The notes under the pieces are model-generated. The model did no database searches and had not been told where the DNA came from. It worked only from the letters and a program-made list of their open reading frames with translations. From Subdoligranulum variabile (lineage in GTDB: Bacteria > Bacillota > Clostridia > Oscillospirales > Ruminococcaceae), in NCBI GenBank assembly GCA_004554775.1, contig SFKI01000003.1:186001-250000 (forward strand): 64,000 nucleotides of DNA. The letters are read 5' to 3'. The position numbers and the translations under genes are program-made. This document shows, piece by piece, positions 1 to 7,182 of the stretch. Numbering within the stretch: the first letter of the stretch is position 1; every line of letters begins with the position of its first letter.

Positions 1-247
1 CCTTTCTCTGGGGTCGGGGGCGGGACAGCACCTCAAAGCTGTCCTCGCCGGGGATCAGGGCGAGCGTGCGGCCGTTGTCCCATTTCATGTGAATCTGCCC
101 GGCATCGTCCACCAAATCGACCGTCCCGGTGGTGCCGTCCGGGACGGGAGCAATGGGGTCGCTCATGGAAAGCAGGCGGATGCGGGTGCCGGGGGGATAG
201 TTCCGTTTGGCGTATTGGGCGCGCCATGCAAAGGAATTTTCTGTCAT
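1..247 (-). CDS. DUF4314-type small protein (partial, runs off window)
   Basis: This frame reads from an ATG at 247 to the window edge without a stop (82 residues visible). It contains a compact beta-rich core with PPGTRIRLL, GTTGTVDLVDDAG, MKWDNGRTLALIPGEDSF, the pattern I associate with DUF4314 proteins that follow relaxases in Tn1549-like elements. The start follows a GAGGTG ribosome site that overlaps the relaxase stop at 253, so the two are translationally coupled. No enzymatic function is known to me for the family. The 3' end is outside the window, so length and any C-terminal fusion are unknown. Confidence 0.7.
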   Translation of the reverse strand, partial: MTENSFAWRAQYAKRNYPPGTRIRLLSMSDPIAPVPDGTTGTVDLVDDAGQIHMKWDNGRTLALIPGEDSFEVLSRPRPQRK

Positions 248-252
248 AGGTT

Positions 253-1554
253 TCACCTCATTTCGCAGGGGAAAAGGGGCATGCGCTGCCGGTCCTGTGC
301 CTGGCGTTCCCGGCGCAGGCGCTCGTCCTCGTCCAGCCGCCGCTTCATCTCGGCGGATTGGGCCGCGATCTGGCGGCACAGCCGTTCCTCCCGGCGCAGC
401 GGCTTGAGCCGGGCGTTGACGGCCGCGATTTCCGGGCTGTCGGGGGCAGTGCGGTACAGCACCCGGCGCTGTGCGGCCAGCGTATGGATTTGGTGTTCCT
501 TCTCCAGCCGGTGAGTCTCCAGTTGTTCCCATGTGGTGATGCTGTTATGAGAAAGAAATTCCATCTGCGCAATGCGCCGGTCAAGGTTTCGGATGTCCTC
601 GCGCACCGCGTAACCGGGACGGAGGGGCTTTCGGGGCAGCGCCCCCAGTTCAAATAAGTATCGGTAGTACAAGGCCCAAAGGCCGCTGAGCTTTCGTTTG
701 GGCCGTCGGCGGAGCCTGCCATGATAAACATTCGGCAGCGTACCGGCGGGCGGCTTCTTATTGGCATAGAGGATGCGCATTTGCAGAGCCTCCGGCGTGT
801 AGCGTTTGCCCAGCGTTTTGAACCGCACACAGCGCACCATGCCGGGCGGACGCAGCGTGGGGTGCTTTCGGTTCATGCGGAGTTCGTAGCCCTTGCCTTC
901 CAGAGTATGGACGAACTGGCGCCATGTAAACGATTGGGACACCGCCTCGTCCACATCCTGCCGGATGGCGGTGCGCCAGCTTGACCTCCCTTCCCTGTCC
1001 GCCAGCCAGTCCTGATAGGGCTGGGAGACAGCATCCGAACGGTCACTGTGGACGACGGACAGGCCATATTTCTCACAGAGCGCATCCGAGATGGCACGCA
1101 CCTGTGTGACATAGGTTTTGGCATTGCTGTGATATTTTTTGCCGTTGTCCAGCGCCACCGAATTCCAGACAATGTGGTTATGGCAATGGGCCGTGTTCAG
1201 GTGGGTGGTGACGATCGCCTGATACCGCCCGCCCAAAAGCTGCTCGGCCAGCTCCACGCCGATTTTGTGGGCCAGCTCCGGGGTGACCTCGCCCGCCTTG
1301 AAGCTCTGCACCAGATGAAATCCCTGCACTCCGCCCGGCTTATGCCAGCGCTGTTTGCAGGCTTTCATGTCCGCAAAGGCGGTTGTGGTGGTGCAGGCCA
1401 GCCCGGTTTCAAAGCAGGTCTGTTCAGTCTTTTCCCGGTTCAGCGCGTAGTCGATGGCATCCTCCAGCGACTTCGCCGTGGTTTTCTCCTTGTTCTGCAC
1501 ATAGTCCACCGCCCGGTCAAGGCGGCGGACGGGGATAATGGATGTATACGCCAT
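253..1554 (-). CDS. Relaxase/mobilization nuclease (MOBP-like, ICE)
   Basis: A 433-residue relaxase that should nick oriT and pilot the transferred strand. The metal-binding histidine cluster is visible at residues 118-127 (HLNTAHCHNH), as in the VirD2/MobA relaxase fold. An upstream segment with FHLVQSF (residues 79-85) and a basic C-terminal third rich in R/E (coiled-coil-like) also fit the family. A candidate catalytic tyrosine is among the N-terminal residues (Y3 or Y18); I cannot choose between them. It follows mobC by 6 nt and precedes the DUF4314 gene, the usual order in Tn1549-type elements. Length is near the family norm, so it is probably functional. Confidence 0.9.
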   Translation of the reverse strand: MAYTSIIPVRRLDRAVDYVQNKEKTTAKSLEDAIDYALNREKTEQTCFETGLACTTTTAFADMKACKQRWHKPGGVQGFHLVQSFKAGEVTPELAHKIGVELAEQLLGGRYQAIVTTHLNTAHCHNHIVWNSVALDNGKKYHSNAKTYVTQVRAISDALCEKYGLSVVHSDRSDAVSQPYQDWLADREGRSSWRTAIRQDVDEAVSQSFTWRQFVHTLEGKGYELRMNRKHPTLRPPGMVRCVRFKTLGKRYTPEALQMRILYANKKPPAGTLPNVYHGRLRRRPKRKLSGLWALYYRYLFELGALPRKPLRPGYAVREDIRNLDRRIAQMEFLSHNSITTWEQLETHRLEKEHQIHTLAAQRRVLYRTAPDSPEIAAVNARLKPLRREERLCRQIAAQSAEMKRRLDEDERLRRERQAQDRQRMPLFPCEMR

Positions 1555-1560
1555 TTTCTT

Positions 1561-1869
1561 TCACCAGTTCTCCTTCACTTCCTCCCACACCTGCCGGGCG
1601 ATGCGGGTCATTTCCTCCACACTGGTCTGGTCTGCATAGCCGGTGGCGTTGGCCACATGGGCAAGCTGGTTGGCGTTGTTGCACAGCCCCGCCACCTTGC
1701 GAAGAAGGTCGGCGTGGTGGGTGCAGGGCTTGGGCCGCACCTCGGCCCCGGCGATCAGGCTGCGCAGGTGTTCCTCGCGGGGCAGGCCGCTGGCGTCGCA
1801 CTGCTGCTGGAGCCGGTGCAGCTCCCGGCTGCTCAGCCGCAGGGGGATCACATGGTCACGTTTGCGCAT
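1561..1869 (-). CDS. mobC: MobC-like relaxosome accessory protein
   Basis: A 102-residue basic protein with an N-terminal ribbon-helix-helix-like stretch (VIPLRLSSRELHRLQQQC) and a C-terminal helix containing NNANQLAHVAN, the region shared by bacterial MobC proteins. MobC binds near oriT and helps the relaxase load, so its position directly upstream of the relaxase and downstream of a palindrome-rich gap fits. The stop lies 6 nt before the relaxase ATG, implying co-transcription. Family assignment is by motif and context only. Confidence 0.85.
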   Translation of the reverse strand: MRKRDHVIPLRLSSRELHRLQQQCDASGLPREEHLRSLIAGAEVRPKPCTHHADLLRKVAGLCNNANQLAHVANATGYADQTSVEEMTRIARQVWEEVKENW

Positions 1870-1872
1870 GGC

Positions 1873-1983
1873 TCAACGCTCCTGCTGGCGGGGGCGGAGG
1901 TATCTGCGTCCTGCAGTCAGGTCTGCCACGCCGCAGACCTTGCGATAGAATCTTACCGTTACGATGGGGGCTTTTTCCTTCAA
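1873..1983 (-). CDS. Possible 36-residue basic protein upstream of mobC
   Basis: A TTG-initiated frame (LKEKAPIVTVRFYRKVCG..., ending RPRQQER) sits between the palindromes and mobC and ends 3 nt before the mobC ATG. A GGAG lies nine bases before the TTG. An ATG six bases upstream opens a frame that stops at once, so TTG would be the real start if translated. The peptide is very basic, which suits a DNA-binding oriT-region protein, but I do not recognise a family. It may instead be untranslated DNA of the oriT region. Confidence 0.4.
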   Translation of the reverse strand: MKEKAPIVTVRFYRKVCGVADLTAGRRYLRPRQQER

Positions 1984-1989
1984 AACATC

Positions 1990-2085
1990 ACGCTCCTTGA
2001 ATCGGGGGTTTGGGGTTCTCCCCAAATGGCGCGTTTGGATATCCAAACGCTATGCTTGCAAAACGATGCACCGACTGGGGAGAAC
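1990..2085. other. Candidate oriT region with palindromes
   Basis: The gap between mobC and the next gene holds two inverted repeats: a 7-bp stem with a 4-nt loop (2009-2026, TTTGGGG/CCCCAAA) and a perfect 20-bp palindrome at 2031-2050 (GCGTTTGGATATCCAAACGC). In elements of this type the origin of transfer lies beside mobC and the relaxase gene. The nic site itself cannot be identified by eye. Confidence 0.5.
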
Positions 2086-2424
2086 TTAGCACGCCAGCGG
2101 GTGGCCGGATTGGACGGCTTTGGTCAAGCCCTCCAGCGTGGTGACGATACGGCTGTACTTTTGCGCCAGGCCGATCTGTGCGGTGGTGGCGGCGTCGGTC
2201 TGTTTGCCGCAGAGCACCAGCATGGGGCAGCGGAGCAGCTTGTCCCGTACAATGGCGTTGTAGCTGCTGCGCTCGGCAGGGTCGTCCAGCACAAGGTACT
2301 GCCCGTCCTGCAGGCGCGGGCAGACGGGAATGTAGCCCAACTCGTACACGCGGCGGCAGTATTGGCTCAAAATGCGGGAGCTGGTGTCCTCGCTGGCACA
2401 GATAAAAGCCCAGGGTCTTTTCAT
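2086..2424 (-). CDS. DUF7768/DUF4406-like protein
   Basis: I chose the ATG at 2424 because an AAAGGAG precedes it at normal spacing; the longer frame upstream lacks one. The 112-residue product begins with a hydrophobic strand (WAFICAS) and has the layout 'YCRRVYELGYIPVCPRLQ' and 'LRCPMLVLCG', which resembles nucleoside 2-deoxyribosyltransferase-like DUF4406/DUF7768 proteins found in phages and ICEs. The usual catalytic glutamate of deoxyribosyltransferases is not evident, so activity is uncertain. It lies between the methyltransferase and the oriT/mob genes. Confidence 0.6.
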   Translation of the reverse strand: MKRPWAFICASEDTSSRILSQYCRRVYELGYIPVCPRLQDGQYLVLDDPAERSSYNAIVRDKLLRCPMLVLCGKQTDAATTAQIGLAQKYSRIVTTLEGLTKAVQSGHPLAC

Positions 2425-2505
2425 ATTGGGAATCTCCTTTCGAAATGGAGGGGCGGCTCCCAACAGGAGCCACCTCTTGTTACGCATTCGGCCAAGCAGC
2501 TCCTG

Positions 2506-3312
2506 TCAGGAGCCACCGGCAGTTTTGGCGGTGTCAAGGGCGAATTTCACCCGGTCGCTCCCCAGCTTGTAGTAAGCGTCGGTCACCTCGATGCCCACCG
2601 CCTCATAGCCCTGCTGCACAGCGGCCAGCACGGTGGTGCCGGCCCCGGCAAAGGGGTCGAGGATACGCCCGCCCGGCACGGTGATCTGGACGATGTCCTT
2701 CATCAGCTGCAGCGGCTTTTCGGTCACATGGGTACGATGCTGGGGATTGGCGTAGCGGAACACGCCCGGCAGGCAGCCCACCGGGCGGTCCATGGGCAGC
2801 GCTCCCTTGGAGGCCCAGATGGCAAACTCCGCCTGCTGGCGGTACCGGCCCTTCTGGGGACGGCTGGTGATTTTATCCCACACAATTTCGCCGCGGGGCA
2901 GCCAGTTGCCATACTGGATGGCATCGTACAGGCAATCCCGCATCCGCCAGTCAATGAACGCCACCAGCACGGCCCCTTCCTTACAGGCGTCATGAGCGGC
3001 GCCCAGCCAATCGGCGCACCAGTGTGTCCAGCTGCGCTGATCCTTCTGGTCCCCTGCAAAGTCCGGCAGCGCCTTTTCGGGACGCATGCTGCTGTATTTC
3101 TGGTTGGTGGTGCGGCCCTTTTCGCTGGCCTTCCAGCCGCCGCTGGCATAGGGCGGGTCGGTGATGACGGCGTCAAAGCTGCCGGGCCGGAAGTGGGACA
3201 TCAGCTGGAGAGTGTCTCCGTGCAGGATGGTCCAGTTTTCGCCGCCGGTGTGTTGTACATCGGGCAGGTCTTTGTTGATTTCGTAAAGCAGTTCATGTTC
3301 GGTCAGAGGCAT
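2506..3312 (-). CDS. Site-specific DNA methyltransferase, beta-class (N6-adenine or N4-cytosine)
   Basis: The ATG at 3312 has a GAAAGGAG ribosome site; the longer upstream frame is out-of-frame overlap with the neighbouring gene. The 268-residue product has motif IV DPPY near residue 50 and the SAM-binding motif I DPFAGAGTT near residue 224, in that order, the arrangement of beta-class amino-methyltransferases. No restriction endonuclease partner is adjacent, so it is probably an orphan enzyme protecting or marking element DNA. It lies three genes from a mobile SAM synthetase. Confidence 0.88.
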   Translation of the reverse strand: MPLTEHELLYEINKDLPDVQHTGGENWTILHGDTLQLMSHFRPGSFDAVITDPPYASGGWKASEKGRTTNQKYSSMRPEKALPDFAGDQKDQRSWTHWCADWLGAAHDACKEGAVLVAFIDWRMRDCLYDAIQYGNWLPRGEIVWDKITSRPQKGRYRQQAEFAIWASKGALPMDRPVGCLPGVFRYANPQHRTHVTEKPLQLMKDIVQITVPGGRILDPFAGAGTTVLAAVQQGYEAVGIEVTDAYYKLGSDRVKFALDTAKTAGGS

Positions 3313-3322
3313 CACACTCCTT

Positions 3323-3907
3323 TCATCGTTCGGGTTGGGTTCGCTTTTCGGGCGGCTGGGGCGCGGTGTCGCGGGAGGAGAGGACGCGCACCCGGTCTTT
3401 GTAGACCCAGATGGCGTCCAGCGTGGGATTGTCCAGCTTGACGCCGGGGAACACCACCACGTCCTCCTGCAGCACGAACAGGCCGGAAATCTCGCCGTAC
3501 ACAATGCTGTTGGCGTGCAGGGCCGGGGCGGTTTTCCTGTCGTTGTTTTGACGCACAAGAGCGTCGCCGCGGGCGGAGGCGGTTCCGTGCAGATGGCCGG
3601 AACAGACAATGGCATGGTCAGTGACCAGCGTCTGCTCGATGGCCTTGGCGTCGCCGGTCACCAGCGCACTGCGGGTGGCCGCCGCCTGATGGTGCAGCTC
3701 CGCATTCTTGCAGACCTGCGCACCGTTGCAGGCGATGGCGTCATCGAACAGCCAGCAGAAGCCCTCCTGAGAGAGATTGTGTTCGGATTCCACATAGCCG
3801 CCCAGATCACCGGCCTTCACATCGGGGCGGAACTCCCACAGCGCCCGGACGCGGTGCAGCCAAGGGTACTGCGGGTGGGCGATGCCGGTGATCTCATACT
3901 TTTTCAT
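3323..3907 (-). CDS. YdcK-like left-handed beta-solenoid protein
   Basis: A 194-residue protein opening KKYEITGIAHPQ, then RALWEF and DVKAGDLGGYVESEHNLS...CWLFDDA, the signature of the YdcK beta-solenoid family. The middle repeats hexapeptide-like units (AIACNGAQVCKNAELHHQA, ALVTGDAKA). Family members occur in phages and ICEs with unknown roles; the solenoid may be structural. It overlaps the upstream gene's stop by 4 nt (ATGA), so the two are translationally coupled. Confidence 0.75.
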   Translation of the reverse strand: MKKYEITGIAHPQYPWLHRVRALWEFRPDVKAGDLGGYVESEHNLSQEGFCWLFDDAIACNGAQVCKNAELHHQAAATRSALVTGDAKAIEQTLVTDHAIVCSGHLHGTASARGDALVRQNNDRKTAPALHANSIVYGEISGLFVLQEDVVVFPGVKLDNPTLDAIWVYKDRVRVLSSRDTAPQPPEKRTQPER

Positions 3908-4620
3908 CTGGCGTCACCTTGTTTCGTTTTGGGAGGCCGGGACAGTTCCGTTTCCACATATTCTGAGATAATGGACAACGCCTGCTCATAGCTGCCGGAC
4001 GCAAACACCCGGTCGGCCATCTCTTTGGCCCTGTCGGCCTGACCGTCCCGGCGCAGCAGCCGGGAGGCATTTCCCAGAATCGCAAAGATGTTGCCGTCCA
4101 TGCCGCACAGCCGCATCTTTGGACGGCGGGGCGGTTTGTGGGATTGGGCAGGGTTGGGCCGCTCGCAGATCATGGAAAACCCATGCGTCTGCCACAGATG
4201 CACATTGAGAACGCCGCCGTCCACGGCAATGTCCCGCTGTTCAAAGCCTTCGCCAAAGCCGTCACTATACTGGCCGGAAAGGTACTCCATCAGGCGAGTC
4301 GGCTCGTCACCCTCCAGCGGCTCGGACAGCTCCACCGTGGCGCAGCCGCAAAGCCGTCCCTCATGGTACTCCACCGAAACCACAGCGCTGGAAACCTTGG
4401 CCTTCACCCCATCTTCCTCGTGGTAATACTCCATGAGGTTGCCGTCCCAGCCATCTCCGCCGCAATGGTTTTCCCGGTCGAGGGCCTCGGCAATGGCCTC
4501 CTTGTAGGAGGCAAGGTCATAGCCGTCCATCGGGATGAATCCTTCCGTCTCATCGTCAAACAGTTCCGGGTCATTCGGGATGAACTCACCCGTGAGGGGT
4601 GTGTAGATTTTCAGTGTCAA
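3904..4620 (-). CDS. Hypothetical ICE protein, 238 aa
   Basis: An acidic N-terminal two-thirds (LTGEFIPNDPELFDDETEGF...) contains a beta-strand-rich region with VKAKVSSAVVSVEY and CGCATVELSEPL. A C-terminal segment (DGNIFAILGNASRLLRR...) resembles a tail I have seen on many Tn1549-type hypothetical proteins. I cannot name a function. It sits between the toprim protein and the YdcK-like gene in the same minus-strand operon, with an ATGA overlap to the latter. Confidence 0.7.
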   Translation of the reverse strand: MTLKIYTPLTGEFIPNDPELFDDETEGFIPMDGYDLASYKEAIAEALDRENHCGGDGWDGNLMEYYHEEDGVKAKVSSAVVSVEYHEGRLCGCATVELSEPLEGDEPTRLMEYLSGQYSDGFGEGFEQRDIAVDGGVLNVHLWQTHGFSMICERPNPAQSHKPPRRPKMRLCGMDGNIFAILGNASRLLRRDGQADRAKEMADRVFASGSYEQALSIISEYVETELSRPPKTKQGDAR

Positions 4621-4632
4621 AGAAACACCTCC

Positions 4633-5589
4633 TTATCGGCAGGCAACCCGGTTTCGGGCGGTCTGCTGTCTGAGTTGCTTTGCCAGATCCGCATAGTCGC
4701 CGCCGGCAATGGGCGGCGGACAGTCGAGGATGGCAAAACGCGGCTGGTAGTACCGGGCCAGAGCGGCGCTGGCAGCCCGGCCCCGTGCGTCATTGTCCAG
4801 GCACAGCTCGATTTCGACGATCTCCGGGTGCCGCCGCAGAAATTCCTCCAGCGCGGCAGGCGGCCTGCTTATAGGGCGGGCGCTGTCGCCGGGGGCATAG
4901 ATGCCGCCCAGCGACAAACGGTGCTTATCATTCCCGTGCAGCGACAGCTCTGCCATGGCGTCAATGGCGGATTCAAACACAGACAAACGAAAGCTGCTGG
5001 AATTTGGAGGCAAATAGAATCCATACCGTTTTTGACTGCCAGCTACTTCCTGCTTGAACGGCCTGCCCTGGGTGTAGGTTCCCCGCAATGCTGCATACTG
5101 TGGTTGGCCGTGTTCGTCCCGTCCCACAAACACACAGTTGTGGCAGCGGGCGCTCTCGTACAAATCGCCGCGCCGGATACAGTCCGCAATGACCTCCCGG
5201 TGGATTCCTCTCTCCAACAGATAAGCCACCACGCGCCGGTTGTCCGGCGCCGCGGGCGGCAGAACAAAGGGCGGACGAATCTGCTCTGCTTGAGAGTGAT
5301 TTTGAGGAACAAAACCGGGTGACTCCTCACACAGCAGCCGCACCGCCTCCACAAACGAACAGCCCTCCACATACACAAGGTAGTCGAGGGCTGATTTTCC
5401 GCCGATGTCCCGGCTTTTCCAGTGCCAGATGCTTGAGGTACCATTGATTTTGAAGCTGTCGTGGCTTTTCAACTGGTATTCGCCCCGCGTTTTGCAGGGG
5501 ACGAGGTCGGCGGCCCGGTACCGCTGTAAAAACTCAATGGCAGACATCTGTTTCGCGGCGGCGATCTGCTCCTTGGTAACACTGGCCAT
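4633..5589 (-). CDS. DUF3991 and toprim domain protein
   Basis: The start at 5589 (MASVTKEQI) overlaps the metK stop by one base (tgATG); a longer frame upstream lies inside metK. The 318-residue product has an N-terminal region like the DUF3991 primase-associated domain (YQLKSHDSFKINGTSSIWHWKSRDIGG, quoted in part: IWHWKSRDIGG). It then has a toprim-like half with VFESAIDAMAEL near residue 210 (the acidic E) and IELCLDNDARG (the DxD motif) near residue 265. Such proteins are thought to be primase-like and act in replication of the transferred strand. It may alternatively have a regulatory role. Confidence 0.8.
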   Translation of the reverse strand: MASVTKEQIAAAKQMSAIEFLQRYRAADLVPCKTRGEYQLKSHDSFKINGTSSIWHWKSRDIGGKSALDYLVYVEGCSFVEAVRLLCEESPGFVPQNHSQAEQIRPPFVLPPAAPDNRRVVAYLLERGIHREVIADCIRRGDLYESARCHNCVFVGRDEHGQPQYAALRGTYTQGRPFKQEVAGSQKRYGFYLPPNSSSFRLSVFESAIDAMAELSLHGNDKHRLSLGGIYAPGDSARPISRPPAALEEFLRRHPEIVEIELCLDNDARGRAASAALARYYQPRFAILDCPPPIAGGDYADLAKQLRQQTARNRVACR

Positions 5590-6710
5590 CACAGTACGGA
5601 ATCCCGCAGCAGGGCGGTTTTGTCGGTGCGTTCCCACGGCAGTTCGGCGCGGCCAAAGTGGCCGTTGGCGGCGGTGTCCGCGTAGATGGGGCGAGCCAGA
5701 TTCAGCACCTCAATGATGCCTGCCGGGGTCAGGTCAAACACCAACTGCACGGCGGCGGCAAGGCAGTCATCGGTGCAGAACGGGCAGGTGTCGAAGGTGT
5801 CCACCGTGACAGACACCGGGTCGCTCTGCCCGATGGCATAGGCCAGCGTCACCTCGCACCGGCTGCACAACCCTGCCGCCACAAGGTTTTTGGCGATGTA
5901 CCGTGCCATGTATGCGCCGCTGCGGTCCACCTTGGTGGGGTCCTTGCCGGAGAACGCCCCGCCGCCGTGGGCCGCCGCGGTGCCGTAGGCGTCCACCATG
6001 AGCTTGCGGCCTGTCAGGCCGGTATCGGCGTCCGGGCCGCCCACCACGAACCGCCCGGAGGGATTGATGAGCAGCCGGATATCGCTGGTCAGGGGCATTC
6101 CTACCATGGACGGGGCCAGCACCTTGTCGATGATTTCTTCTTCCAGCCGGTCAGGGTCGGTTTCGGGGCTGTGCTGGGCGGAGACCACCACGGCGGCCAC
6201 GCTGACCGGGACATCCCCCTCATATTCCACCGTGACCTGCGCCTTGCCGTCCGGGCCAAGGCCCTCGATCTCCCCGGCGCAGCGGCACCGGGTCAGCCGG
6301 TCGGTGATGCGGTGGGCCAGCACCACCGGCATGGGCAGCAGTTCCAGCGTTTCGTGCGTGGCATAGCCCACCATAACGCCCTGATCCCCGGCGCCAAGGT
6401 CGTTGTCCGCGTTCAGGGCGGCGGCAATGTCGGGGCTTTGGGCATGGGTCAGGTCGGTGATCTGGTACTCCCGCGCATCATATCCGGCGCGGGCAAGCGC
6501 GCTGCGGACACATTCCGAGATGTTTGGCATGACGGCGGCGGTGATCTCACCGGCCACAACGATGTTGCCCTGTGTGGCAAGCGCTTCGCAGGCCACGCGG
6601 GCGTTGGGGTCGTGACGCAGGCAGGCGTCCAGAACGGTGTCGGAAACGAGGTCACACAGCTTGTCGGGGTGGCCGATGGTGACGGATTCGGCGGTATAAA
6701 AGTTGGTCAT
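5589..6710 (-). CDS. metK: S-adenosylmethionine synthetase carried by the ICE
   Basis: A 373-residue MetK with GHPDKLCDLVSD near the N-terminus, GAGDQGVMVGYAT near residue 105 and the phosphate-binding GGGAFSGKDPTKVDRS near residue 250, all diagnostic for ATP:L-methionine S-adenosyltransferase. It is slightly shorter than the usual 390-400 residues, with 'CPFCTDDCLAAAV' in a cysteine-rich C-terminal part that housekeeping enzymes lack. Its place within a mobile-element operon, next to two DNA methyltransferase genes, suggests it supplies SAM for element methylation in the recipient. It is not the expected chromosomal copy. Confidence 0.9.
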   Translation of the reverse strand: MTNFYTAESVTIGHPDKLCDLVSDTVLDACLRHDPNARVACEALATQGNIVVAGEITAAVMPNISECVRSALARAGYDAREYQITDLTHAQSPDIAAALNADNDLGAGDQGVMVGYATHETLELLPMPVVLAHRITDRLTRCRCAGEIEGLGPDGKAQVTVEYEGDVPVSVAAVVVSAQHSPETDPDRLEEEIIDKVLAPSMVGMPLTSDIRLLINPSGRFVVGGPDADTGLTGRKLMVDAYGTAAAHGGGAFSGKDPTKVDRSGAYMARYIAKNLVAAGLCSRCEVTLAYAIGQSDPVSVTVDTFDTCPFCTDDCLAAAVQLVFDLTPAGIIEVLNLARPIYADTAANGHFGRAELPWERTDKTALLRDSVL

Positions 6711-6768
6711 AGAGTTACTCCTTTTATCATAAATGCGGGCCGCAGCTTTTCCGGCTGCGGCCCTGCGG

Positions 6769-7182
6769 TTAACGGGACAGTGTTTGGCGGGACTTGGGCG
6801 GAGTGGGGTTCATAAGCTGCTTATATTGTTCCGGCGTGGTGCGCATACGAAGTAAGCCGTAAGGCGTTTGCGCGAACACTTCCGGAGGGTGGAATTTCCT
6901 GGCATAGTAATCTGCTTGCCTGTCTGTCAGGCTGCAGAAATCCTCGCCGGAAATTCCACAGATGAAGAATGTTCCGGCAATCACATCGTAATCTTCCAGA
7001 GCACGGTTGAGGGGCAACCCATTGAGCTTTCCTTCATCGTTGCAGACAAGGGCAGCCATGTCATTCGGCCAGGGATAAACACAGTCAATCAGGCCGCCGA
7101 CTACCTTTTGTTCAGCCGTTAATGTTGGCTCGATTTCGGCAATGCGGGCATACTGTCCCGGCTCACAAATCACGACCTTCAT
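6769..7182 (-). CDS. DUF3846 domain protein
   Basis: A 137-residue protein beginning MKVVICEPGQYARIAEI and containing VGGLIDCVYPWPNDMAALVCNDEGKLNGLPLNR (the quoted parts: VYPWPNDMAALVCNDEG and LNGLPLNR), the hallmark of DUF3846, a family common on conjugative elements and of unknown role. Its start overlaps the 3' end of the surface-protein gene by 20 nt in another frame, so both belong to the same transcript. Confidence 0.85.
   Translation of the reverse strand: MKVVICEPGQYARIAEIEPTLTAEQKVVGGLIDCVYPWPNDMAALVCNDEGKLNGLPLNRALEDYDVIAGTFFICGISGEDFCSLTDRQADYYARKFHPPEVFAQTPYGLLRMRTTPEQYKQLMNPTPPKSRQTLSR

Noticed and set aside
1048..3441. 797-codon plus-strand open frame opposite the relaxase, MobC and methyltransferase genes
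   Set aside because: It is antisense to well-supported genes, has low-complexity G/A/H-rich translation typical of GC-rich shadow frames, and lacks a ribosome site.
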